Part shown: positions 25,940 to 34,033 of the stretch, piece after piece
Layout of the letters: every line of letters begins with the position of its first letter
How positions within the stretch are numbered: position 1 is the first letter of the stretch
NCBI RefSeq assembly: GCF_027924965.1
Contig: NZ_AP027056.1
Span: 682,001-746,000 of the forward strand
Reading direction: 5' to 3'
DNA length: 64,000 nucleotides
Origin: Limnohabitans sp. TEGF004
Lineage (GTDB): Bacteria > Pseudomonadota > Gammaproteobacteria > Burkholderiales > Burkholderiaceae_C
Translations under genes and position numbers: made by a program
Notes under the pieces: model-generated
The model's database searches: none
Seen by the model: only the letters and a program-made list of their open reading frames with translations
What the model was told of the DNA's origin: nothing

Positions 25940-26560
25940 TCACACGCGCTTAGATTTCAACGCAGTCTTAGGACGCCAGCCTTTGCAAAACGCATCGCGC
26001 GTTTCCATGTACGGTCCGCCAATCAAGTCGATGCAGTAGGGCACCGCAGCAAAGATACCGTCCACCACTTGTTTATCCTCTGCGTCTTTCAAACCACCCA
26101 AGGTTTCTTGGATGGATTTGGGTTGACCGGGCAAGTTGATGATGAGGCACTCGTCACGAATCACGGCCACTTGGCGTGACAGGATGGCGGTGGGCACAAA
26201 CTTCAAACTCACTTGGCGCATTTGCTCGCCAAAGCCCGGCATTTCTTTGTGTGCCACGGCCAAGGTGGCCTCGGGTGTCACGTCGCGCTTGGCTGGTCCT
26301 GTACCACCGGTGGTTAGCACCAAGTTGCAACCCGCATCGACCAGCTCAATCAGAGCTTGGCTGATGGTGGTTTGCTCGTCTGGGATGAGGCGCTCGACAT
26401 ACGCAATCGGGTTGTACAAAGCATGACCCAGCCAATCGCGCAAAGCGGGCAGGCCTTTGTCTTCGTAAGTGCCGCTAGAGGCACGGTCGCTGATGGACAC
26501 GATGCCAACCTTGATGGTGTCGCAACGGGCATCTGGGGTAGGCAAGGTGGTGTCTGTCAT
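25940..26560 (-). CDS. mog: molybdopterin adenylyltransferase MogA/MoaB family
   Basis: About 206 residues. Adenylates molybdopterin before molybdate insertion in molybdenum-cofactor synthesis. Visible motifs: KVGIVSISDRASSGTYEDKG near the N-terminus and LTTGGTGPAKRDVTPEAT (about 83-100), the MPT-binding loop. An upstream GTG at 26572 overlaps the darP stop in a GTGA arrangement and is an alternative start adding four residues. Cotranscribed with darP. Confidence 0.88.
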   Translation of the reverse strand: MTDTTLPTPDARCDTIKVGIVSISDRASSGTYEDKGLPALRDWLGHALYNPIAYVERLIPDEQTTISQALIELVDAGCNLVLTTGGTGPAKRDVTPEATLAVAHKEMPGFGEQMRQVSLKFVPTAILSRQVAVIRDECLIINLPGQPKSIQETLGGLKDAEDKQVVDGIFAAVPYCIDLIGGPYMETRDAFCKGWRPKTALKSKRV

Positions 26561-26568
26561 GGCTTGAA

Positions 26569-27243
26569 TCACGGCTTGTAAGAATCTTCGTCGTCATCGG
26601 GCGTGTGCAGCACATCGTCCACGAGGTTGAACTGCTCTTTGATGAGCTGGAAAATTTCGCGGAAAGCGCGGCTTTGGCGTGGCAACAAACCTTTGGCAAT
26701 GTCTGCTTTGGTGGTGACGTCATCCTTGCGCGCTTGACGAACCAGTGCACGGAGCTGCTGACTGTCGGTGCTGGGGTATTCGTTCATCCACTCTTGCAGA
26801 GCTGTGTCTTCGGCCATCAGGCGATCACGCCAGCTTTCGGCCAAGTGCAGGGCCAAGGTGTCTTTGGTGCTGCCCATGCGTTGCTCGTTGAGCGCGTCTT
26901 TGACGGCCTCCACAGATTCTTCGCTGAGCTTGCGCATGAGCTTGCCGACAAATTGCATTTGACGGCGCTTGCCTTCAAAATTGGTGATGCGGCGGGCTTC
27001 GGCCAGTGCTTCTCGCAGCAGGTCGGTGATGTGGCCTTGGGTGTTCAGGCGGTCCATCAACTCAGTGCGCAGTGTCAGCAGCTCGACGCCCAAGTCTTGG
27101 CGGTCGTCGCTGTCTTTTTTGCGGTCGGTGCGGCTCAGGCCCTCAGTGCCTTTGAGTTCGGCTTTGAGTTCGAGGTCGAGTTCGCTGCCTTCGGCCACAA
27201 ACTGGCCTCGGACAAAGTAACCTTTTTTGGGTTTACGTGACAT
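26569..27243 (-). CDS. darP: ribosome biogenesis factor DarP (YjgA)
   Basis: 224-residue DUF615-family protein that associates with late 50S precursors. The start MSRKPKKGYFVRGQFV at 27243 matches the family; an open frame extends upstream to 27360 but those residues are not conserved-looking. The middle is helical and charged, with WRDRLMAED and LPRQSRAFREIFQLIKE (near the C-terminus) typical of YjgA. Divergent from pmbA across 79 bp, a gene pairing common in proteobacteria. Confidence 0.9.
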   Translation of the reverse strand: MSRKPKKGYFVRGQFVAEGSELDLELKAELKGTEGLSRTDRKKDSDDRQDLGVELLTLRTELMDRLNTQGHITDLLREALAEARRITNFEGKRRQMQFVGKLMRKLSEESVEAVKDALNEQRMGSTKDTLALHLAESWRDRLMAEDTALQEWMNEYPSTDSQQLRALVRQARKDDVTTKADIAKGLLPRQSRAFREIFQLIKEQFNLVDDVLHTPDDDEDSYKP

Positions 27244-27322
27244 AAATTGGGGAGCTTTAAATAGGTCGGTTTGCCCTTCAACACAAAGAGCAAACGCAGT
27301 GGCCAGTATCATAGCCTTCGAT

Positions 27323-28711
27323 ATGACCAAAGCCTCTAAAACCCAAGCCTCATCCCACACGCCTGCTCAAGGTTTCAGCTACAGCCGCGAGCACTTCGAG
27401 TCGCTCGTCGATGCAGCCCTGAAGCACGCCAAAAAGCTGGGAGCCACTGATGCGGGGGCCGATGCGTCTGAGGGCTGCGGCTTGAGCGTGTCGGTGCGCA
27501 AAGGCGAGCTAGAAAACGTCGAGCGCAACCGCGACAAATCATTGGGCGTGACGGTGTACTTGGGCCACCGCCGCGGTAACGCCAGCACGTCCGACTTTTC
27601 GCAAGCCGCGATTGAGCGCACCGTGCAAGCGGCCTACGACATTGCCCGCTTCACCGCCGAAGACCCCGTGGCTGGCTTGCCCGACGAAAAAGACATTGCC
27701 ACCCACCACCCCGATTTGGATTTGTTCCATCCTTGGAACATCACCAGCGCAGACGCGGCCACCCTTGCACTGCGTTGCGAAGCCGCGGCCATGCAAACTG
27801 ACAAGCGCATCACCAACAGCGAAGGCGCTGCGGTGTCGGCGCAACAAAGCCATTTCTTCAGTGCCCACACTCATGGTTTTCGAGGTGGCTATGCCAGCTC
27901 ACGTCACACCATTTCGGTGGCGCCCATTGCGGGTAAGGGCGACGGCATGCAACGCGACGCGTGGTACAGCTCCATGCGCGATGCCCATGAGTTGGCTTCA
28001 CCCGAGTCAGTTGGGCGCTACGCAGCCGAGCGCGCCTTGAGCCGCTTGAAATCTCGCAAGATTGCCACGATTGAATGTCCTGTGTTGTTTGAAGCGCCCG
28101 TGGCCGCTGGTTTGCTGGGCGGTTTTGTACAAGCCGTGAGCGGCGGTGCGTTGTACCGCAAGAGCACCTTCTTGCTCGATTCGTTGGGGACCACGGTGTT
28201 CCCTAAACACATTGATATTTCAGAAGACCCGTTTGTCATGCGTGGCAAAGGCAGCTCGCCGTTTGACGACGAAGGCGTGACCGTTCGCGCACGCCGCGTG
28301 GTGGATGCTGGCCGTGTGGAAGGCTACTTCCTCAGCAGCTACACCGCGCGCAAACTGGGTATGCCCACCACAGGTAACTCAGGCGGCTCGCACAACTTGG
28401 TGATGTCTTCACGCCTCACTCAAAGCGCAGACGACCTCGATGCCATGTTGAAGAAACTAGGCACGGGCTTGTTTGTGATTGAGCTGATGGGCCAAGGCGT
28501 GAACTACGTGACGGGCGACTATTCACGTGGAGCCAGCGGCTTTTGGGTGGAGAACGGGCGCATTGCTTATCCTGTGCAAGAGATCACCATCGCGGGCAAT
28601 ATGAAAGACATGTTCCAAGGTATTGAGGCCATTGGCTCGGATGCTTACACGATGGGTGCTAAGACGATTGGTTCTGTGCTGATCAATCGCATGAAGGTGG
28701 CAGGTAGCTAG
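27323..28711 (+). CDS. pmbA: metalloprotease PmbA (TldE)
   Basis: 462-residue subunit of the TldD/TldE protease, which processes microcin-type peptides and CcdA. N-terminal region with SVSVRKGELENVERNRD and GVTVYLGHRRGNASTSD, C-terminal region with GNSGGSHNLVMS and EITIAGNMKDM, all typical. PmbA itself lacks the HEXXXH found in TldD. I chose ATG 27323 (MTKASKTQ) rather than the upstream in-frame start at 27227, which would overlap darP. Confidence 0.93.
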   Translation: MTKASKTQASSHTPAQGFSYSREHFESLVDAALKHAKKLGATDAGADASEGCGLSVSVRKGELENVERNRDKSLGVTVYLGHRRGNASTSDFSQAAIERTVQAAYDIARFTAEDPVAGLPDEKDIATHHPDLDLFHPWNITSADAATLALRCEAAAMQTDKRITNSEGAAVSAQQSHFFSAHTHGFRGGYASSRHTISVAPIAGKGDGMQRDAWYSSMRDAHELASPESVGRYAAERALSRLKSRKIATIECPVLFEAPVAAGLLGGFVQAVSGGALYRKSTFLLDSLGTTVFPKHIDISEDPFVMRGKGSSPFDDEGVTVRARRVVDAGRVEGYFLSSYTARKLGMPTTGNSGGSHNLVMSSRLTQSADDLDAMLKKLGTGLFVIELMGQGVNYVTGDYSRGASGFWVENGRIAYPVQEITIAGNMKDMFQGIEAIGSDAYTMGAKTIGSVLINRMKVAGS

Positions 28712-28754
28712 TCTTCTTTGCTCGTTGCGTTTTGGCTTTGTAGTTTGCTTCTGC

Positions 28755-28841
28755 GCGAATGCGGTGTGGCGTAACTGCCCTAGGCTCCTCTTCGCTGCGC
28801 TCAGAATGTCGCTACGGGCAGTCACGCCACACCACATTCGC
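28755..28841. repeat. long palindromic element, family 2
   Basis: 26-nt arms (28755-28780 and 28816-28841) matching at 24 positions. The two mismatches become G-U pairs in minus-strand RNA. The centre 28781-28815 contains GGCTCCTCTTCGCTGCGCTC followed by AGAATGTCGC, resembling the centre of the 18413 element. It lies between convergent pmbA and yqeY. Confidence 0.75.
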
Positions 28842-28856
28842 TTTATGCGCTCTACA

Positions 28857-28886
28857 TAAGTTTTGTCGCTGCGCTCAAAACCCTTA
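28857..28886. repeat. short hairpin related to family 2 centre
   Basis: GTTTTG (28860-28865) pairs with CAAAAC (28876-28881); the 10-nt loop TCGCTGCGCT plus CA is the same string as in the centre of the adjacent palindromic element. It may be a fragment or a minimal form of the element. Confidence 0.45.
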
Positions 28887-28953
28887 CTTCAACAGTAAAA
28901 GCAGGGGAGTCCTTCCCCCTCAGCCACAACAGTTAGACAAGAGCGGCTAAGCC

Positions 28954-29400
28954 TTAGCCCGCCAACGCAGCCTTAACAGCAGCAGACACCAGACCCATAT
29001 CAGCCTTGCCCGCCAACTGCGCCTTCACAGCGCCCATGACCTTGCCCATGTCACCAGCACCCGTGGCGCCCAGTTCAGCCACGATGGCTTTCACAGCAGC
29101 GGTGATTTCTTCGGCGCTCAAACGCTGAGGCAAATACACCTCCAGCACTTTCATTTCGGCGCTTTCGATGTCAGCCAAGTCTTGGCGCTGTGCTGATACA
29201 TACGCAGCCACCGAGTCCTTGCGTTGCTTGATCAGCTTGTCCACGATGGCGATCACCATGACGTCGTCCAGCTCCACGCGCTCGTCAACTTCTTTTTGTT
29301 TCATTGCGGCTTGCAGTAGGCGGATGGTGCCCAAGCGCACGCTGTCTTTGGCGCGCATGGCTGTTTTCATGTCTTCGGTGATTTGTGCTTTGAGGCTCAT
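28954..29400 (-). CDS. GatB/YqeY domain-containing protein
   Basis: 148-residue YqeY-family protein, homologous to the C-terminal tRNA-binding tail of GatB (amidotransferase subunit). Start MSLKAQITEDMKTAMRAKD, centre LDDVMVIAIVDKLIKQRKDS, and C-terminal GDMGKVMGAVKAQLAGKAD are characteristic. It follows rpsU, a frequent arrangement with dnaG and rpoD in proteobacteria. Exact role unproven; tRNA-related function is inferred from homology. Confidence 0.9.
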   Translation of the reverse strand: MSLKAQITEDMKTAMRAKDSVRLGTIRLLQAAMKQKEVDERVELDDVMVIAIVDKLIKQRKDSVAAYVSAQRQDLADIESAEMKVLEVYLPQRLSAEEITAAVKAIVAELGATGAGDMGKVMGAVKAQLAGKADMGLVSAAVKAALAG

Positions 29401-29429
29401 GGTGTGTTCCTTGGGAGAAAAGTTGTTCG

Positions 29430-29467
29430 AAAAAAAAGCCCGCTGAGGCGTCCCTAGCGAGCTTTTT
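29430..29467 (-). terminator. terminator after rpsU
   Basis: On the minus strand AAAAAAGCTCGCTAGG and CCTCAGCGGGCTTTTTTTT form a stem with one internal mismatch and a GACG loop, ending in a T run at 29437-29430. Confidence 0.75.
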
Positions 29468-29482
29468 TGGGGCAGAGGCTGC

Positions 29483-29695
29483 TTAGTACAGCTTCTTGGG
29501 CAACTGCATGCTGCGGATGCGCTTGTAGTTGCGTTTCACGGCTGCTGCTTTTTTGCGTTTACGTTCAGCGGTTGGCTTCTCGTAGAACTCGCGAGCGCGC
29601 AAGTCGGTCAACAGACCCAATTTTTCAATGGTGCGCTTGAAGCGACGCAGAGCGACGTCAAACGGTTCGTTTTCTTTTACACGGATGGTGGTCAT
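29483..29695 (-). CDS. rpsU: 30S ribosomal protein S21
   Basis: 70 residues: [20 protein letters not shown] to the basic C-terminus, a complete S21. I chose the ATG at 29695 over an in-frame ATG five codons upstream because GGAAA stands before it and the family starts here. S21 helps mRNA selection on the 30S subunit. A terminator separates it from yqeY. Confidence 0.96.
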   Translation of the reverse strand: MTTIRVKENEPFDVALRRFKRTIEKLGLLTDLRAREFYEKPTAERKRKKAAAVKRNYKRIRSMQLPKKLY

Positions 29696-29830
29696 TACCA
29701 AAATTTCCAATTATTTGCAGTCAGAGGGTGCCTAGGAAGATCGTGCCTGAGCGCCATGCCTGCGGTGTTCCCCAACATTAAGTTGATCAGGCCGTTGGGG
29801 GTTTGCCAGCAAAGACCGAAATTATAGCGA

Positions 29831-31081
29831 CTAAACCGCCGGTTTTAAATGGGCGCCCAAGGCTTTTGCGCAGGCGTGCGCGCTGGACCAAGCCCATTGG
29901 AAGTTGTAGCCGCCCAGCCAGCCGGTGATGTCCACCACTTCGCCAATGAAATACAGGCCTGGTTGCTTGGATTCCATGGTTTGCTGCGACAAATCGCGGG
30001 TGTCCACGCCGCCCACGGTGACCTCGGCTTTTTTGTAGCCCTCGGTGCCCGTGGGGGTGAGGGGCCAAGCGCTCAGGCGCTGGGCCAAGAGGTTCAGGGC
30101 TTTGTCGCTGGCTTCAATTACGGGGCGTTGCCATGCTGCGTCTTGGCTGGCCCACGTATCGGCGAGGCGTGAGGGGACCCAAGCGTTGAGTTCGTTGGCA
30201 ATGAGCTTTTTAGACTGCTGCTTGGCTGTCATCAAGGCGTCAGTCAGGTCCACCTCGGGGGCGAGGTTGATGCGTAAGTCAGTACCTGCTTGCCAATAGC
30301 TAGAGATTTGCAGCACGCCTGGGCCAGACAGCCCTCGGTGGGTGAACAGCAAATCTTCGTCAAAGCTTTGCAGGGTTTTCTTTGCGCCTGTTTCGATGCG
30401 CACAGGCAGCGAGAGGCCCGAGAGTTGGGCGTAGGGCGCCCACGCTTTGTCGTCAAAGGTGAGGGGCACAAGGCCGGGACGGGGCTCAACCAAGCGCAGG
30501 TTGAATTGCTTGGCCAGTCGATAGCCAATGTCGGTCGCGCCAATTTTGGGGATGGACAAGCCGCCGGTAGCGACCACCACAGCCGCTGCGTGCACTGTGC
30601 CTTGACTGGTGTCGACTTCGTAGCGTTGCGCATCAGGGGCGGCGTCGGAGTAGCGAATGTCTTTGAGGTTGCAAGGCTGCCAGCGGGTGACGCTGCCGCC
30701 GCTCGCCGAGCCATTGCATTCAGCCAGCAACATTTGAATCAGGTCTTCGGCGGAGCGGTCACAAAACAGCTGGCCTTTGTGCTTTTCGTGAAACGGAATG
30801 TTGTGCTTTTGCATGAGCGCCACAAAGTCTTGCGGCGTGTAGCGCGACAGCGCGCTGCGACAAAACTGAGGGTTGTCACCCAAAAAGTGTTTGTGCGGGG
30901 CGCGAACATCAAGCTCGCGGTTGGTGAAGTTGCTGCGGCCCCCGCCGGAGATGCGAATTTTTTCGGCCACTTTCTCGCTGTGGTCCAGCACCAGCACTTG
31001 TAAGCCTTGTTGCGCAGCCACGCCTGCACAAAACAAACCGGCAGCACCGGCGCCCACGATCACAACGTCAAAAATTTTCAT
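29831..31081 (-). CDS. BaiN/HI0933-family FAD-dependent oxidoreductase
   Basis: 416-residue flavoprotein. N-terminal dinucleotide-binding motif GAGAAGLFCAGVAAQQG (11-27) and the SGGGRSNFTNRELD segment near residue 46 are typical of the HI0933/YhiN family; the C-terminal GEVVDITGWLGGYNFQWAWSSA (about 380-401) closes the FAD site. Physiological substrate unknown; some relatives are called BaiN after a bile-acid gene, which is not relevant here. Monocistronic minus-strand gene after cobA. Confidence 0.88.
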   Translation of the reverse strand: MKIFDVVIVGAGAAGLFCAGVAAQQGLQVLVLDHSEKVAEKIRISGGGRSNFTNRELDVRAPHKHFLGDNPQFCRSALSRYTPQDFVALMQKHNIPFHEKHKGQLFCDRSAEDLIQMLLAECNGSASGGSVTRWQPCNLKDIRYSDAAPDAQRYEVDTSQGTVHAAAVVVATGGLSIPKIGATDIGYRLAKQFNLRLVEPRPGLVPLTFDDKAWAPYAQLSGLSLPVRIETGAKKTLQSFDEDLLFTHRGLSGPGVLQISSYWQAGTDLRINLAPEVDLTDALMTAKQQSKKLIANELNAWVPSRLADTWASQDAAWQRPVIEASDKALNLLAQRLSAWPLTPTGTEGYKKAEVTVGGVDTRDLSQQTMESKQPGLYFIGEVVDITGWLGGYNFQWAWSSAHACAKALGAHLKPAV

Positions 31082-31120
31082 GCGGCGAGTTTAGTGGTGC
31101 TGCGCTTTAGCGCTAAGCAC

Positions 31121-31909
31121 TTAGCCCGCAGAGGCTTGCAGTTCAGTGCCGTGTTGCATCGCCAGCAAGCCTTTGAATACATCGCCAATCACGATGACAG
31201 ACGGGCTCGCCAGTCGCTCGCGAATGATGGTGTCATGCAACTGCTGCAGCTCGCACACCACATGGCGCTGCGTAGGCAGGCTCACTTGGTGAATCACGGC
31301 CACAGGCGTATCGGCGCGCATGCTTTGCAGCAGGGCGTCTTGCAGATGCGCTGCGCCAGTCACGCCCATGTAAATGACCAGCGTGAGTTTGGCTTGTTGT
31401 GCAGTTTGGCCCAATGCCACCCAGTCCACGCTGTCAGCCGCACCTTGTTTGGCGTGGCCGGTGATGAACACCACGCCATGCGCGTGTTCGCGATGGGTGA
31501 GGGGAATGCCCAACGAGGTCACGCCCGCTAACCCGGAGGTGATTCCATTGATGACTGTGACCGTGATGCCTTGCGCCTGCAAGTGTTCGACTTCTTCGCC
31601 GCCACGACCAAAGATGAACGGGTCGCCGCCTTTGAGGCGCACCACGGTTTCGCCCGCCAGCGCTTCTTGGGCCATGAGTTTTTCAATGAAGGCTTGCGGG
31701 GTCGATTTGCAGCCGCCGCGCTTGCCCACATGGATGATGCGTGCCGTGGGCGAGGCATGGGCAGTGATGGCGTCGCTGACCAAATCGTCGACCAGCAATA
31801 GGGTGGCCGAGGCAATGGCTTTGACAGCTTTGAGCGTGAGTAGCTCAGGGTCGCCCGGGCCAGCGCCGACCAAGGTGACAAGGGGTTGAGATGGGTGTGT
31901 CATGGTCAA
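31121..31909 (-). CDS. cobA: uroporphyrinogen-III C-methyltransferase CobA
   Basis: 262-residue SAM-dependent enzyme methylating uroporphyrinogen III at C2 and C7 to make precorrin-2, precursor of siroheme and cobalamin. Motifs: VGAGPGDPELLTLKA (15-29), RLKGGDPFIFGRGGEE (about 92-107) and PLTHREHAHGV. It lacks the CysG oxidase/ferrochelatase half. Its ATG overlaps the ybiB stop by 4 nt, so the two are coupled. This pairing often sits near nitrate or sulfate assimilation genes, none of which is in the window. Confidence 0.94.
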   Translation of the reverse strand: MTMTHPSQPLVTLVGAGPGDPELLTLKAVKAIASATLLLVDDLVSDAITAHASPTARIIHVGKRGGCKSTPQAFIEKLMAQEALAGETVVRLKGGDPFIFGRGGEEVEHLQAQGITVTVINGITSGLAGVTSLGIPLTHREHAHGVVFITGHAKQGAADSVDWVALGQTAQQAKLTLVIYMGVTGAAHLQDALLQSMRADTPVAVIHQVSLPTQRHVVCELQQLHDTIIRERLASPSVIVIGDVFKGLLAMQHGTELQASAG

Positions 31910-32808
31910 AGGCTCAAGGCTTTCAGCACGGCTTGCACTTGCGCAGCCAGTGGGGCAGGTACGGGTAGATCTCCGCTGAGCACGGCTTGTGTGTAGCGTG
32001 CGGTGGTGGCTGCGTCTATGTCGGTGGGTAGCTCTGGCAGTTTGATGAGCGAGCCTGCTTGCGCTTCGACCAAGGCCGTGCGCATGCCGCGCACAAAAGC
32101 GTCCATTTGTGGTGTGCGGCGTGCATCGGCCACGACTTCGCCTTCGGTGCCGCGCAGAAGCAGTGCGCGTGCACCGGTCAACTCAAACGTGGCGGCCATG
32201 GAGACGGCGTATTCGGGGTGGGTGTAGCTGCTGACCAGCAAGGCGTTTGCTTCTGTCGTGGGGTTCATCAGCTTGACCAAGCTGTGCGCGGGGTTGCGCA
32301 GGCCTACGACGCGACGTACATCGAGCAAACGTTTGAGGTTGGGGTTGAGCACTTCGGTGGGGGCAAACACCACCTCACCCGCTGCGACAGCGCGTGCTTG
32401 GGTCAAGGCCTGCACGCCCATGGCGCTGAGCACTTCTTGGCTGGTGATGCGGGTAGATTCTGTGGCTGTGCCGTGCATCACCACGGCCAAGCCTTCGCGG
32501 GCCAGCAAGTGGGCGAGTAAAGGTGTGAGCACGGGTAGCTTGCGTGCGCCGTTGTAGCTGGGCAGTACGACCACAGGGCTGGTGGCGCTGATGTGCTGCA
32601 AGCGCGCATGTGTGGCATCTAGAAAGCCAGCCATTTCTTGGTCGGTTTCGCCCTTGATGCGCATGGCTATGCAAAAGGCACCCAGCTCTAAATCGGTGAC
32701 ATGACCATCCAAGATTTGGCCCATCAAATCAGCGGCTTGTGCACGGTCCAGCGCACGCGCGCCGTCGCGGCCGCGTCCGATGTCTTTGATGTAGTGGCTG
32801 ATGCTCAT
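31906..32808 (-). CDS. ybiB: YbiB-family protein (TrpD-like phosphoribosyltransferase fold)
   Basis: 300-residue relative of anthranilate phosphoribosyltransferase. YbiB of E. coli binds nucleic acid rather than making tryptophan intermediates. Fold features: YIKDIGRGRDGARALDRAQA at the N-terminus and the TEVLNPNLKRLLDVRRVVGLRNPAHSLVKLMNP segment; the usual GTGGD/KHGNR PRPP motifs of TrpD are altered (VMHGTATESTRITSQEVL). First gene of the ybiB-cobA pair. Confidence 0.85.
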   Translation of the reverse strand: MSISHYIKDIGRGRDGARALDRAQAADLMGQILDGHVTDLELGAFCIAMRIKGETDQEMAGFLDATHARLQHISATSPVVVLPSYNGARKLPVLTPLLAHLLAREGLAVVMHGTATESTRITSQEVLSAMGVQALTQARAVAAGEVVFAPTEVLNPNLKRLLDVRRVVGLRNPAHSLVKLMNPTTEANALLVSSYTHPEYAVSMAATFELTGARALLLRGTEGEVVADARRTPQMDAFVRGMRTALVEAQAGSLIKLPELPTDIDAATTARYTQAVLSGDLPVPAPLAAQVQAVLKALSL

Positions 32809-32880
32809 ACTGCGATTGTCTCGCAGGCTAGATAACTTATGGCTATATGACTAATTTAGGCGTGGATACACGTTGAAGCG

Positions 32881-33180
32881 CTAAACGAATTGGTCCAGAA
32901 GCAATCCGTTCAGCTTGTCGCTTCGGTGGATATCGGCAGGTATGTGTGTGTATTCAATAGTTCTCACAACCTCACCAGATCGCTCATCTTTGATGACCAC
33001 ATTGAGTGTTTTTTCAATGCTGTCAAACGCAAACGACACCGCAATCACGCTGGGGGCGTGTGCTTGAGATGTCGCGGAAGCGGAGGGCGTCGGGGCCGTG
33101 TTGGCGATCGACGTTACCGCGCTGATCACGGGGTCTTCCAGGTGGGCTGGCGTGCTGGCGATGGGCGGTAGGTGTGGCAT
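32881..33180 (-). CDS. FlaG-like protein outside a flagellar locus
   Basis: 99-residue protein. The first half is a disordered Ala/Ser/Thr/Pro segment; the second half (VSFAFDSIEKTLNVVIKDERSGEVVRTIEY) resembles the FlaG fold, where the family has a TGEVIRQIP-like core. No flagellar genes are near; it is divergent from an OmpR-type regulator across 136 bp. FlaG proteins influence flagellar filament length, but this assignment rests on a short motif and is moderate. Confidence 0.6.
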   Translation of the reverse strand: MPHLPPIASTPAHLEDPVISAVTSIANTAPTPSASATSQAHAPSVIAVSFAFDSIEKTLNVVIKDERSGEVVRTIEYTHIPADIHRSDKLNGLLLDQFV

Positions 33181-33316
33181 GGCGGTTCTCTGTGAGCGTT
33201 TACACCTGAACTATCGACACGCATTCACGCTAGATTAGTGACATGCCCGTCATGCGCCGAACGATGACGAAGATGTCATTTGGCCTGTCCTTTCAATTGG
33301 AACTAATCGATTCAAA

Positions 33317-34030
33317 ATGAAATCAAATCAAAAACAAGGGATGGTTGGTTTGAAAATTTTGTTGATTGAAGACGAAGCCAAGATTGCAGAATTCGTCATC
33401 AAGGGTTTGTCTGCCGCTGGCTATGACGTGACGCATGTCGATGATGGTGAACGAGGCCTCGCCGCAGTGCTTGTAGGTGCGCACGATTTGGTGATCTTGG
33501 ATGTGATGTTGCCCAAGCTCAATGGTTTTGACCTCTTGCATCAAGCAAGAGGGGCTGGCATTACAACGCCGGTCATCATCCTCAGTGCCAAAGTCGATTT
33601 ACCCGACCGCTTGATGGGTTTTGAGATGGGCGCAGATGACTACTTGCCCAAACCGTTTTTTGTGGAAGAACTGGTGGCGCGCATCAAGGCCGTGATGCAG
33701 CGCAAGATGCCTGAGCAAGTGCAGCAAATTTCATTGAGCCATCTGACGCTGGATGTGGTCAGTCACAAGGTGCAGTGGTTTGATGTCAACGCTGTCCTGA
33801 GCCAACGCGAGTTCAGTTTGTTGGCGTTTTTGATGCGCTCACCAGGACATATTTTTTCGCGTCAACAAATTCTCAAACACGTGTGGGAAATTAACTTCGA
33901 TCCAGAAACCAATGTGGTGGATGTGTGCGTGCGTCGCATCAAGCGAAAGCTTGAGCGAGGCATTAATGGGCGTGTATCGCCCATTGAATCTGTGCGCGGA
34001 GTTGGTTATCGCTTACGCGTGGAGGCTTGA
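33317..34030 (+). CDS. OmpR/PhoB-family response regulator
   Basis: 237-residue DNA-binding regulator: receiver domain (about 12-125; acidic E18-D19-E20, phosphoacceptor D62 in VILDVMLP, SAK) and a C-terminal winged helix (about 138-235; RVSPIESVRGVGYRL is the wing). Its stop is 3 bp before the histidine kinase start, forming a two-component pair. An in-frame ATG eight codons in is an alternative start but has no spaced ribosome-binding site. Confidence 0.92.
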   Translation: MKSNQKQGMVGLKILLIEDEAKIAEFVIKGLSAAGYDVTHVDDGERGLAAVLVGAHDLVILDVMLPKLNGFDLLHQARGAGITTPVIILSAKVDLPDRLMGFEMGADDYLPKPFFVEELVARIKAVMQRKMPEQVQQISLSHLTLDVVSHKVQWFDVNAVLSQREFSLLAFLMRSPGHIFSRQQILKHVWEINFDPETNVVDVCVRRIKRKLERGINGRVSPIESVRGVGYRLRVEA

Positions 34031-34033
34031 GTC

